A stretch of DNA of 64,000 nucleotides, from positions 8,639,383 to 8,703,382 of the forward strand of contig NC_135252.1 of assembly GCF_964204865.1 (NCBI RefSeq), given 5' to 3'. Numbering within the stretch: position 1 is the first letter of the stretch; each line of letters opens with the position of its first letter. A program made the position numbers and the translations under genes. A model generated the notes under the pieces. It made no database searches. It was not told the origin of the DNA and was given only the letters and a program-made list of their open reading frames with translations. Shown here piece after piece: positions 1 to 15,000 of this stretch. The stretch is from Styela clava. Lineage: Eukaryota > Chordata > Ascidiacea > Stolidobranchia > Styelidae.

Positions 1-2660
<2,660 letters not shown>

Positions 2661-3628
2661 CACATCATCTTGTAATTTTTCTTACGGTGCAATCATACTG
2701 TGTTGATCATCGACCATGGGTCTTGTAAAAGGGTTGACGACGACCACTGATGCACTAATAGCTATAATATTTTCCAGTTACTATCTATGTTGAATATCAA
2801 GTGAACCAAAATCCCATCTGTCAATTTTTTCCACTGTGTTGACATCAGTATTGATATATTTTTGTTATCAAATTTTTTTACAACATTGTTTAATTAATCT
2901 GTTGACCGGATGAAAATGTTGCTATATGCTCTAAACATCTTTATTTATACCATTTATACCTACATTCAGTAAAAAATAGTGTTTCAGTTTTGAAATTATT
3001 CCATTTTCTTCTACCCTGTTGATTGAACCATCAGAACTCTATATGTACCGGTAAATCAAGTATTGTGAATTAAATTGACTGAAGTTGACTCATCTTACAA
3101 GTCCATTTTTGTTGTGAGAAAAAGTTGTGCAATTTTGTCTCCTCACATCCATATGTTCCGGGGATTGTTCTTTTGGATAATTGCATTCCTGAACTGCTAA
3201 TCGAAATTTTCTATCAAATATACTGCTAACTTTATTCAAAAATTCAGTAATGTATACTTTGCAATGTTTGTTAAGACTGTTTTAGTTCTCAAAGTTTGCT
3301 TGTGTTGCTTTGGAGAGGGACTCTTTATTCTAGATTTTCGACTTGGGAGATTGTTGACATCATATTTGCACCTATGCTCAAAGCAGCTTCCGTTATTTCG
3401 GTTGCGAAATTGATATGTAGAAGTGGAAAATCTGTAGAGCTGGATTTTTAACACATTAAAGATCCCCACCCATTTTAAAAATCGAAATATTTTCCCATCA
3501 CCGGAAAGTTACTTGTTGATGTCGGAATGGAAATAGCAACATTACGTTGGTTAAAGGGTGCAAATATTGCTATATCAAGACTGCAATTGGAATTTTAGGC
3601 GCTCAACGGCTTTAAATAAAGTTGTGAG
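2661..3628. other. LIMK 3' UTR and intergenic DNA
   Basis: AT-rich and without a convincing reading frame. An AATAAA occurs near 3614, almost 1 kb after the LIMK stop, and could be a polyadenylation signal. I see no gene here. Confidence 0.4.
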
Positions 3629-6512
3629 TAGGGTTGAATTATCCGAATAACAGTTAACCTAGATGTATTTTGCTATCTGATATCCGGATGTTATTGCGAC
3701 GGTTAACAGGATAGTAAAGTAGCATAAATAATGCATATGCTCGGTAAGTGATTTTCATATTTTTTGTTAAGTGGCGTCATCCTCCGGAGCATATAACAAC
3801 AGCTTATATTCACACTTCCTTGCCTATATTTTGGCGGTTTTCGTGATGACTATTTTTGCTGTCGCTGTTTCATTGGGATTCAGGTATATTGTCGGGAGAA
3901 TGAGGCAAATGGAGGTGCGTTTTGCTTAGGCGCTGGACAAAACGCTGATATTGCACAGTCGACGCCACGTAGGCCATGTATCATCGGGCCTTGCCGGTGG
4001 TGGATGGCCTCCGTCTTATCCTGTATTTGGAATTTGTTTGTGGATTGGCGCGGCTGGATGGTACATTTTGATTCTGCTTCTTATCTTGTGCTTTCAGGGA
4101 CATACAACTTAAGGCCTACATCGTGAGGAGTGTGATACCGCTTTTGCTTTCAGTTGTTGCGGTGTATTGAAGGAACGCCTTTTATTATAGAACAACCCGG
4201 TTTGAATTTCGAGGACTTGTTTCACAATACGCAAATGTGAAAATATACTAAGCCTCGGATTACATATAATCTGTGTAACGTTCTGGATTTTTCGGTACAC
4301 GAAACAAACAAATTTGTTTGTAAAATGATCTATAATATTTCAGCAAAGTTTAATTTGACAGACTTTGTATCGTGTCATGTTTTTAATTTACTCATTTAGG
4401 GTGGTAAGTAAAGTTGTTTAAAAACTGGCGCAGCATTGTTTTGGCTCTGTTAATTTAGTTTAAAAGGTATTCGAAGGGAAATAGATTTTTAAAGTTGTGG
4501 CCTAATTAGTACAAACGTGAGAATATTTACAGTGACATGTTAAATAAGTGAAGTTTTCAAATTAGAAGAAATTCCTGACCACTTCAGTATTTTCAAAATC
4601 ATCAATTTGCTTTGTTATTAAAATTTTTGTTCAAATTACTTATATTTTCCTATACACTTCACGGAATTTGTCCCCCCTATATTCTATTTTTTTTTTGGAT
4701 ACTTCTCTCACCGAAATCAAGTGTTCGAAATGCACGACTTTTTTGTGTTCATGATTTCATTTATATGTATGCTCTTGTGGTATATATTAACAAAGTTTAT
4801 TTCGTCGTGCAAAAAATCACAAAATATTATAGAACACAAAATACTATACGTGCCAATAATAAATTTCATTGCAATTGATAGGAAGGTGCGGATGATCAGA
4901 AATGATTATTGCGAGTCTGCGACACTAAAATTTAGTACGAGTCAAAATTTAAAGTAAAGAGGCTCTTGACCAAGGCTGCCCAACACGCGACCCGCGGGCC
5001 ACATGCGGCCCGCCAGAATGTTTTTTGCGGCCCGCCTCATAGAGTTTGTAAGCAGACGTTTTGATTTTTTACTATGTTATCTATTAATTTATAGGCTTAT
5101 GTTTGTTTCGTGATTTCGATGTGATTATTCCTGCCATCTATCTACATTCAAATGTCGGTTCTTATATACGTATGCGTCAAGTCTTGCACCCTGGTGGACA
5201 TCGACGTCAGTTTTTTTTATTTCTCGCAAAACTGTGCGTTCTGTTCGACGAACTTGAAAGATATTGTGCGATCATTGGGGACGAACGCTGAGCGCAATTA
5301 TAAGAATGAATTTGAAGGCCTAAGTTTGCAAATTAATTTCATTCCGATAGCTTTCGTGTCGGCTTTGATCGTCTTTATCGCCAATGTAATGTAAAAAGTC
5401 AACAATATCTTTGCTACTGGTCCCGGGACTCGTCCTGTTATGTTTGTATTTTTGTTTATGTTATGTTTGCGTTAGATACGATTTCGGAAATGTCGTCACT
5501 GGGTATCCGTCAATGATTTTGATAAAATTGACTTAATGGCATTGCTACATATTAGTCACAAATTAGTATATATAGGCTATTTGTCCCGAAATTTTTGTAA
5601 TGTTACTTCATTAAATATATACTTGTATTGGTCTTTCAAATTTTACGAAACGGCCCACTTAAACTTGATATTCCCGCGACATTGGCGCACATTATGCTCA
5701 TTTAATCATTGAGGCAGTATCATAGCTACTGAAAGCGAATGAATGAAATTATAACGCAAATATAACACTCAATTTTGACGGGATGTATGTGGTCTCGTGT
5801 GGTCGTCAAAATACCGCAAGTTAATGATTGATTCAGCGGCCCGCCAGTGTATTCGACTTGGTATTCGAATAATTTGCCAGCTCTATCCAATAACCAGAAA
5901 GCAATTATTAACTTGATTGATTATATGTTAATTAACTTGCCTTTCATGTATTATGTATATTAAATACACCGAAATCAGAACCTAGCTTGTATTAATGTTT
6001 GGTACAAACCTTTGCGGCCCGCAACGAATTTCGTCACATCAAAGCGGCCCGCGAGACGATAAAGGTTGGGCAGGCCTGCTCTAGACAAAAAAGAAACTTT
6101 GAAAAAATTTAAAATTATGGTGGAAATGAAATAAATTTTTACATATTATTTGAATAGGAGAAAATAACTTAGCAGTCGGGGGAAAAACAATTACGACACA
6201 ATATTTTCAAAAAAATGTTTCATTTTATTATTCCGCTGTACATCGGTACGATTACAGAGCTTAAATTATTATTTATTGACACATGCAATATTAAAATGCA
6301 CAATCATTCTTATTCAAGAAAAATAATACATATGTGAGTATTTACAATAGAACTGTGTGGTGGTTTTTGGTCAATTCACCGCAAAAATCCTGCGACATCG
6401 GTTCTCTAAAATCAGCAGTAACTATCCGGTTAACCGGATATTCAAAATACCGAATACCCGGATATATCCGTTATCCGGATAGTAAAAATTATAGGTATCC
6501 GAACTAACCCTA
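3629..6512. mobile_element. Candidate 2.9-kb inverted-repeat element (TAGGGTT ends)
   Basis: The left end near 3629 reads TAGGGTTGAATTATCCG and the reverse complement of the right end reads TAGGGTTAGTTCGGATAC. Further in, both ends share ATCCGG blocks and a GGTTAAC(A/C)GGATAG motif, so the terminal repeats look about 85 bp long and degenerate. No transposase is visible. A hAT element (4971-6078) sits inside, so this one is older. No convincing target duplication was found, so the family is unassigned. Confidence 0.4.
4971..6078. mobile_element. Non-autonomous hAT element, family A copy 1
   Basis: A 1108-bp element with terminal inverted repeats CAAGGCTGCCCAAC and GTTGGGCAGGCCTG, and GCGGCCCGC blocks just inside both ends. 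It is flanked by an 8-bp target duplication with one mismatch, CTCTTGAC (4963-4970) and CTCTAGAC (6079-6086); CTCTAGAC matches the hAT target preference. Internal open frames are short and the transposase is not recognisable. A second copy lies at 43667-44821. Confidence 0.85.
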
Positions 6513-6600
6513 CTGCGAACCCACGCAAGGTAATCAGAGATGCGGTGGCAAGCGTACGGTATAACGCTCAGCACGATGCGCCATACCGCATAGTCGAGCC
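6513..6600 (-). repeat. tRNA-like SINE fragment
   Basis: The segment with CGAACCCACGCAAGG, ATCAGAG, GCGGTGGCAAGCGTA and TAACGCT closely resembles 63917-63980, which extends into a B-box-like GTTCGAATCCC on the minus strand. Only the internal part is present here, directly against the right end of the 3629-6512 element. It is probably a truncated SINE head. Confidence 0.4.
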
Positions 6601-8438
6601 CGCCTGTGCGCCACACCGTCGATGCTCGGGGAAACATCCATTTATATGCCATGCCAGCAACAAGTAGTCACTTTGGCCAACAAGTGGTCAAATGAAAAGA
6701 CACTACGTTTTGTGCTTTCCCAACAATTTTGCTTTGGCGCTTTCTGTATGTGTCTCACTATTGATCGATGGTCCTACTGTCTTACGGTACCGGTACCTGT
6801 ATCGGTTGTGTATATAAAAAGAGAACCGCTAACAGTACCGTATTACAGTAGTATCAAAAAGATATTTAGAACAGACAAAGTAGGTAGGCCTACCGGTACG
6901 ATCATATGACTATACTAACTGCCGTAACTGGTATACAGTTACCGTACCGGTACGCGGTACCGTACTATCTGCATTACTGCATATGCTTTAAAATCGTGAT
7001 TAAACTTCATTTAAGAGTTCATTACAGGAGGAAAATGTTTTATGATAGTATCCCACCTTCTGCTTAGAACAAACAGCTATGTCACTAAACGATCTTCGTT
7101 TCGATTTCAAAACTATATTGGTACAGTAAAATATTATTACTGTATTTTGCTTGTTACAGTGGTGTGTTACGCAGTTACGGTACCACCTTAACACAGTTAA
7201 GCACATGCAGATCTTTCTCGCGTTATCTCTTTTAAGCTAGTTGGCTCTGATAATGATGCCTAGATAGTCTGGATCGTTTATTTCAAAAACTCCATAACAA
7301 ACAAATTGAAAATGGAGAATTCTGGAGGGCAAGCAAAACCTATAAATAAGTTTAATACATGAGAAGTATCTCATGTGCCTGCCCACCAGCACGCACACAA
7401 AAACACAAGCCCAATTAAATGAAGCTTGGGCCAAACTTGACAAACAAAATAATGCAGACCTTTCTCGCGTTATCTCTTTTAGGCTAGTTAGGATACCGGT
7501 AGGATATCATTTACATATTTATCCCGGGGGGGAGGAAAGTAGTTGGCTCTGATAATGATGATAGTATTAAACTTTCGGGCTGTTGTACTTTCAACAATTA
7601 CGTTGATAATGAACAATACCTACAATCTCATGCAAAGATAATGTGGGGAGTGGAATGTAATAAATTTGCGACGATAGTCATACTCATGAAGCCATGAAAG
7701 CTTTAAGAAAAACCAAGTCATTCATCATCATCATTCATGCTAATTGACAAGCGATGGCACAAAGTTCAGAATTGAATGATACTGTATACAATATTATTTA
7801 TTGTAACAAATTCGAAAGAATGTGAATATATCACAGAATAATAATTATTTTTTTACTGACAAAATGGACAATAATCGACTTTGACACTGCCACTGGAAAG
7901 CGGTTGTGTACTGATCTTCTTATATGCATATGTACAGAGTTTTCAAAGTCACGACACAATAAGCTCGTTGACACAAATCACGAGTCATGCCGCATGTAAA
8001 TGTCTTATTGAATGACAATAAAAAAATTAATTTAAATTACATCGAGTATTTACATTTCATAGATATTTAATCGAGGCAGTGATATGTCATATGAATCTTA
8101 TCGACTTTCCTCTGCCTGCGATAAATATGATAACTTTATCCAAGCTTCAATCAGACATGAACAAAATCCTAAATTAATTTTCAGACCAATTGACAATTTA
8201 TAGTAACTAACAGCCACCGACATGTACTGTATTTAATTTTATCATTCATATTTTAATTTAGTACTTTTAAGCCTAACTCCAGCATCAATGATGAAAATTC
8301 GTAAAACATGTAAAATGTCATAATTTTATTTTTATAGAATTAAAAATAAAGTATCTACATTCGATAGTTGTCATACTTCAAATCTGATCCTTTATACTAT
8401 AGAACAGTACACTGGTACACCTAACTTATAAATGCTAA
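6601..8438. other. Intergenic, upstream of PAIP1
   Basis: No gene seen. It contains ACCGGTACC/TACCGG-rich stretches (6784-6800, 6890-6965), one followed by TATATAAAA, and the duplicated block at 7208-7562. The last 700 bp before the PAIP1 start is plain AT-rich sequence and presumably includes its promoter and 5' UTR. Confidence 0.4.
7208..7562 (+). repeat. Interrupted direct repeat
   Basis: The block CAGATCTTTCTCGCGTTATC..., ending GGCTCTGATAATGATG, spans about 7208-7259. It recurs as 7454-7492 plus 7541-7560, with about 50 bp containing a GATACCGGTAGGATATC segment inserted between the halves. Either a duplication followed by an insertion or an excision from one copy would explain it. Confidence 0.7.
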
Positions 8439-10436
8439 ATGGCTGACAGAGGTACTTCCAATGGACAAAATTGGCAAGAAAGGGGTTCACCATACTGGAA
8501 TGCGCGATCGGAACCTGAAATCGATGTTTGGGATCCCACCTCTGTGTCTTCCAATAATTACGCTAGTTCAACAGCACCAAATCAGGTTTCTTCTCAACAG
8601 TCTCAGCCAAGCAATGTTCCTGCTTCTCAACCTAGCCCAAATGTAAATAATTATACACAAAATAATATGTCTGCCAATTGGGGAAGTGGTTCATCTCCAA
8701 CGCCACAGCAAGCTCCGTACAGACATCCAAACAGTGGCCATCAGCAGTCTATGCCTGGAAGCAATGCTGCAAGTTATGATGCCCAACCCCCAATCTTGAA
8801 TTCCCAATATTATGATCAATATTCTTCCAATAGCGCGACGGCTCCTACGCCTCAAAATGCTTACAGCTCTCAAACAGATTATTCTCCACAGCAATATCAA
8901 AATAACTCTCGTTATCAATATCCACCAGCACCAGAATGGCCTGCAGGATCTTGGCGCTCACAATCAAATGTGAATTCTTATAGAAGTTCTGATTTTAGTG
9001 AACCTTACAATGATACACCCACAGCAAAAAAGTTTTCAAATCCCTTAATGAACTCAAATGAAAGTGCTGCTGATTCTGCAGCAGATCTTGTAAAGCAGTT
9101 ACATATCCAGGGCCAAAACGACCAAAGAAATATAGATAAAGCTCCTAGAAATCCTGCTGTGATTTCAAATGCAGCTTTAGCCATGTTAAAAAGTGACTTG
9201 CGGAAAGCAGCTGTTGCTTTTGAATCTGCTGAAAACTTGGAACTTGCTCGTAACATTCATCTAGGGCTTGTTGATGTTACGACAAACCTAGGGCAAAATG
9301 TTGTAGTAAGCAATTTGTCTGCTGAGGCTGCTGATTTTGTTCCAAGGGCGACACCAGCGGCTCAAGTTAAACATGTTCCTGAACAAGCACCTCAGGACCA
9401 GGAGGATGCTTTGATTGGAAATTTGAAATTTTTCATTGAAAATATTTTGACACAACCAGGAAATTTTGATGACCTTGTTTCACATTTTATTGAGCAAGTT
9501 AAATATTATATTTATTCTGATGAAGTTGTTGAAGAAATGGTAAATATTATATTCACTAAGGCAATAGATGAAGATAATTTCAAGTACCTAGGTGCCAGAT
9601 TGTGTGATTATCTTACTAAGCCAGGTGTACTTTCTAATTTTCGATCAATTTTTCTTAATCATTTTCAAACTGAATTTAAAAATATTCGAGATTTGATAGA
9701 TGGACAAAAAGAGGAAGATGTCAATAAAATTCACGGATTTTTGATGTTCATGGCAGAAATATTTATTCATATAAAAATCAATGGGACCCCTGTGATAGCT
9801 TTAGGAAGATCTCTGAGTAAAACACTGGAAAATTTACTTCTAAATCCTACAATAAAGAATGTGACTTTCGTTTGCAAGGTTTTGAAACTTGCTGGTGGAA
9901 AGCTTATAGATGCCTTTCATCGTGATGAAGAAGACATGAAAAACTATCAGAAGAATTTTGCTACTTTAAATAAGTTTTCTGATGATCATAAGGATAAGTC
10001 TAGTGGAGAAAGTAAGACTATTGTCTTGTTAATTTCATCTGTATCTCGGTTAAAAGATAGTAACTGGGGAAGAACGAAGTCCAATACGCGTCCCAAGTCT
10101 TCTATTGGAGACGCGGAAGAGTATGGTGATGCCCTATCCGAAGTGGATCAAAATTATTACATGAATGAACCTGTATTTTTCACACCTGAGGGAGTACAGT
10201 ATACAGCTGCGGAGGCTCAGATTCCAGAATTCTATCAACAACATCTTGCTAGACATGGACTTTCCCATTTTCCTTTATCGGAGGATGGCGAAAGTTTGCC
10301 TTGGAGTCAAGGCGTTGATGCTTTTGATGACTTTATTCCTTCTGATGACGAAGTTGAATTTTATAGACAAGATTCACAAGAATCTGACTATACAAAAGAA
10401 TATGAAAAATTCTTGCGAGACTCTAGTCAACTGTAA
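8439..10436 (+). CDS. PAIP1: Polyadenylate-binding protein-interacting protein 1 (PAIP1)
   Basis: A single uninterrupted 665-residue frame. PAIP1 bridges poly(A)-binding protein and eIF4A/eIF3 to stimulate cap-dependent translation in the cytoplasm. Residues 1-200 are low-complexity Ser/Gln/Asn/Tyr/Pro. Residues about 290-302 (SNLSAEAADFVP) form a PAM2 motif that binds the MLLE domain of PABP. Residues about 320-540 are a MIF4G-type helical repeat (YLGARLCDYL, FMAEIF). The C-terminal region keeps PAIP1 blocks such as DSNWGR and YYMNEPVFFTPEGVQYTAA, then an acidic tail ending EYEKFLRDSS. Human PAIP1 is 479 residues, so the N-terminus here is longer. The start ATG follows AT-rich untranslated DNA. 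The lack of introns is notable next to multi-exon neighbours and could mean retroposition, but the frame is intact. Confidence 0.95.
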   Translation: MADRGTSNGQNWQERGSPYWNARSEPEIDVWDPTSVSSNNYASSTAPNQVSSQQSQPSNVPASQPSPNVNNYTQNNMSANWGSGSSPTPQQAPYRHPNSGHQQSMPGSNAASYDAQPPILNSQYYDQYSSNSATAPTPQNAYSSQTDYSPQQYQNNSRYQYPPAPEWPAGSWRSQSNVNSYRSSDFSEPYNDTPTAKKFSNPLMNSNESAADSAADLVKQLHIQGQNDQRNIDKAPRNPAVISNAALAMLKSDLRKAAVAFESAENLELARNIHLGLVDVTTNLGQNVVVSNLSAEAADFVPRATPAAQVKHVPEQAPQDQEDALIGNLKFFIENILTQPGNFDDLVSHFIEQVKYYIYSDEVVEEMVNIIFTKAIDEDNFKYLGARLCDYLTKPGVLSNFRSIFLNHFQTEFKNIRDLIDGQKEEDVNKIHGFLMFMAEIFIHIKINGTPVIALGRSLSKTLENLLLNPTIKNVTFVCKVLKLAGGKLIDAFHRDEEDMKNYQKNFATLNKFSDDHKDKSSGESKTIVLLISSVSRLKDSNWGRTKSNTRPKSSIGDAEEYGDALSEVDQNYYMNEPVFFTPEGVQYTAAEAQIPEFYQQHLARHGLSHFPLSEDGESLPWSQGVDAFDDFIPSDDEVEFYRQDSQESDYTKEYEKFLRDSSQL

Positions 10437-12038
10437 TCAGGAATATATTCTTGTACTTAAAGAGATTTAAATTATCTGGAAGCGTTATTTTTCCAACTAG
10501 ACTGAATTATGTATAATTTGAGCAGTTGGAAAAAATGCATTTGTATAGCAACAAGAGAGAGAGAGAAGAAGAAGACTTGGCAAGAGAAGATCTTTTTCTC
10601 TCACTCAAGACTGTATTAACCATTATAAAAACTCATCTTTACGAATATTAGAGTGTTTGAATATTTCTTTTTTACATGTTGCACTATATATAAGGAGTAC
10701 TGGTAGTTGTTTTGAAATAAGTATTGATGTATTGTGAGACATGCACAGTTTCATTGCCAAAATAGGAGCATTGTGGATTACTATAATCACTGCCATGAGA
10801 TGTTTAATTACCATAATGCTTTTTTCTGTGTGTAAAGTATATTATAGGATATGGTATTTCTGTAGCAAAACTACTGCAATGCACATGCTTAATTGTACTA
10901 TATTTGACTTTCCTGTTCATAAGTTTCAATAAGGTAAAGAAAGTGAATTTCAAATTTGGCCAAATACATATTAAAATATACCTTACACAGGTGAAAACCC
11001 GCATCTGACACATATTCAACTTGGCACAATCTTTTAAGTTTACATATGCCATTAGTTTAGACTTCAATCACAAGACCTTGCACTTGCCAAGGAATCAAGT
11101 TTATTCGGCAGACATTAGCCTGCCACACAAATCATGAAATTTTTATTCCATTGCTATACTTATGGAGAACCCACACTTTGCATTATAAAATAAGATTTTG
11201 TCGGAGTGGAACCATTTCTCTGCCAATTGTTAGATTCATCATGTTTTTTTGCAATTTTTCCCTTCATCCTAGTTGTGGTTCATCTAAGCTAAATTATAAT
11301 AGTTAGCAAATGCTGTCGTTTTTATTGAGGAATATACTACTACTACTTGTTAAATCGTTTTTAGTCATTTTTATTTGTTAAAAATTTATAACTGGAGATA
11401 AAAATATTTTTACATGTCAAGAATAATGGAATAGCAAGCTCATACAATATTTCCTCTTATAGTTTGACAAATTAACAAATTAATCTCATGATCAATTTCA
11501 ATTTATTGTTTCAAGCGGAGTTGAGAATTTATTAAGAATGTGTTCCCAATAAATGTTTCTTAATTTAAATTACGGTATTGTGCAGTTTTTTTTTTTTTTC
11601 TGGAATGGCTTCTATTTTGTCTCCGAGTAATAACAATTAATTTTTTTGATGATATTTGTTTAAAAAGGAGCCATTCCTTTCTGCCCAATTCCATTGGATT
11701 CTTAGCATTTCAGTGACTTCCTCAAACTTCTCTAATTTTTCTGGGGTCCCATCCTTCTAATTGAGTGCTTTTGTGCTCAATAAGAATATTACGGTAAATG
11801 AAGTTAAAGGATAATACTTTTGTCTGAATGTGTTTTTTGTATTTTATTTTGCTGTCTTCAATCGTTTTTTCTTTAAAAACACAATATGATATTTGCAGCT
11901 GTAAAAAACTGCAGTATTCTAATGATTAAAAGTACAGTTTTTTCTCTGATTGCTTGTCTTATTTTACTATAAGGTATACGATTTCTATGTGCTTATTATA
12001 ATTTTTAAGGTTGAATTCTATGTAAAAAGCCACAAACA
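10437..12038. other. PAIP1 3' region and COMMD4 upstream region
   Basis: AT-rich and without a convincing gene. A GA-rich purine tract lies at 10551-10575. An AATAAA at 11548-11553 is a possible late PAIP1 polyadenylation signal. TTTTTAAG near 12004-12011 resembles a 3' splice site about 30 bp before the COMMD4 start codon. Confidence 0.4.
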
Positions 12039-15000
12039 ATGGTGAGTATAAACTGATTGATTTTATTGAATATTGACGTACATATCAAATGTATTATGCC
12101 TTGAAGTATGTCAAAGATTATCCTTGAATATGCCAATTCGATTTTAGTTTAAACAAATATGTGGAATCGAAGTAGGCTAGAAAAAAGGCCCTTAAAGAGT
12201 TCGAGTTGCACATTGATCTGCATCGACCTTCACTTCCTAAAAAGTACAGTATATAATAGTATTGAAACAAATAAAAAATTATACTCATTTGGACAATTCT
12301 AGAATAAAACTGTTCATAGATGACATCCTAACTACCCTGAAACAGAAATCTATCTGTACATGTTATGTAGTTCGACAGTAGCTACTACTTATTGTGCATC
12401 CTTGTGATATAACAACATAATGTTAATATCCTAGTATTTTCCCTTTTTCATCAACTCTTCTTCAGCTTTTATTTGTTAATTAACAAAATGGCTGTATTTT
12501 AATACGGTATGATAAGTTTTTCTTTCATTTAGAGATTCAGATTCTGTGGAGATCTGGATTGTCCAGATTGGGTATTGGCTGAAATAAACATTTTAGCGAG
12601 ATTGGTAGGTGTTTGATATATGATAAGCATAAAAATATGAGTTGTGTGGTGTACCTTGAATATTACGGTAATATATTGCAATGCATATATACGAACAAAG
12701 TCATATCATATCAGCCGAACTTTGTTTAATATTACATAGCCATCTTTAAACTATTCAAAGAGTACAGGTATTTCTCCCAACATACAATTTAATTAATTGA
12801 TGTCCATACTATGCAATTCAAAAGTCATACTGCACACTAACGCAAATGTATTTTTGTAACATTTCGTCTGACCAAAATCAGACTTCCCTTAGACAAGCAG
12901 TGACTTTGGTCAGACGAAACGTTACCAAAATACATTTGTGTTAGTGCGCAGCAGAAAGGACTCTTGAATTGCATGGTATAGTCATGCTTATTCCTGCTGC
13001 TGCATTCTACGCATAATAATCCGCTAGCATAATGGCATAACTGAAAGATAGACAACCCAACTCATAATTATATTGATGACCATGTCAATTTGTTAGATTT
13101 TCACAATTTATACCAAACTTATTTCTGTCAACTTGTTTCTGTTTAGACATCAGTAAAAATGAAGTTGCTTGTTATGCAAGTTATCAAAGCAATTCTTGGA
13201 GATGAGATTGATGTGAGTTACTTCAATAATAATTAATTTGGAGTATGTATAACAGGAGTCAAACATTTTTAAAACACTGAGACAACAAACATAAAAACTT
13301 GTCAAAATTAATCATTTGTTTGCAGTAATATCACTTAATAGCGGTTCGTTTAAATGAGCATTCCTGGCTAACTCGTGTAGGACGTATTTAGACCGTTTGT
13401 CTCAAGTATATCTAGTAAGACGATCCCATTATCAATTCAAACTCACAAATCATCACATTGTATAAACAGTAAACTTTTACAGGATGAAACAATTGTTCAA
13501 AAAAGTTTATGCTGTGCTTGTAAGGCATTGTTGAATATTGGAAAGCAATATTTTAAAACAGGAAGTGAAATTTAACGATTTTCACCTGAGTTATTTCATT
13601 GCTATCAGTTTTTTGTCTCCGCTATTATGTGACCAAAATATTTTATACATTTCTATCCAAAAACATTCAAAATTGTGTATTAGTGTAATGAATCATGCTT
13701 ACTGGACTACATTGTAAAATTTCGGAAAATTCAACTAAGTATATACCGGTACATTTTCACTTTAAAGTACAATAGGTTCATTAAAGGGCATTGCTAAGCG
13801 ACAAACATTGTATATTTGTTCCATTGCTCATAAATTGACCTATAGATAAACTAATTGAGATATTATCTTTTTTAGCTCAAAAAGGTTGAAAAAATTACAT
13901 CTGATGCTAAATATGGTAAGTATTTAAAAAATTATTCTCTTTAGGAGAATACAGGTCACAGAAAGTGGTATACTGTAGTTAATTATTGGTGTCGGCTAAC
14001 ATGTATTTGTACAACTTTAGTTCCGATTTCTTCTGACGATCCAATCCAAGTAAAGTGTTGAATGCTTCTGGCATATTGAGGGTATATCTTGCTTAATCAA
14101 ACATCTCATCATGTTTACTTAATGCTTTCCAGAGCCAGGTGATGTGAAAGCAAGCATAGCTGGAATTCGTTATATAATATCCAGTGCTGCAAAACATGAT
14201 GTTGATGAAGAAACTCTATCAAGTGAATTGCAACAACTTGGATTACCAAAAGGTAATTTCTATCTATTTTAATACATTTCATATAGCTGCTGTTGTAAGC
14301 CAATGTGGCATGAGCCAGAATTTTAATTTGAACTATATCACTGTTACACTGTTGATGAACACTTTGTGTTAGAAACCTCGATGAGCTATGGATTAATTTA
14401 AACCACTTATCGAAACGTTTCTTTTTGATGGATCAATTTTGAGTATTAACGGTAGTCCTAACATTTTTGAAAAATTGCATTGTGGAGGAGATTTTAGAAT
14501 TGAAATCTGCAATTAATGTTTAATTAGCTATTATACAATTTTAATTCTGGTCTCAAGTACTTGCAGGAATACCGAAAGCTTTCTCAGGGCCTCTGTATGT
14601 CTTTGTCTCTTTTTTTTCTACTACTTTGATTTGCGGTAGCATTAATAAGACAATTGTTACATTATCATCAGAACATACAGCTGCTCTTTGTAAAACATAT
14701 GATGGTAAATTGCCACAATTACAAGAGGAATTCAGAAAACAAAGCTTACGGCGATCTGGGCGATTGGAAAATGTAGCATGGAAAATAGAGGAAGTGAAAA
14801 ATGATAAATCTGGCGAAATTGAGAAGCATGCTGTGATTAATCTGCAAGTAAATAGAATTTATTAACCTTTGACAATATACATCACCATGGAATTTGCATA
14901 TCAGGCTATACCAGTATTACCAGTATCAATCTATCTTTTCTTTATGTATGTATTATAGAACACAGTGTTGCATAGCCACGAAAATTTATTCAATGTAAAT

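Noticed and set aside
5103-5291. Short open frames inside hAT family A as a gene
   Set aside because: Broken in the second copy and lying wholly within a transposon; not counted as a host gene.
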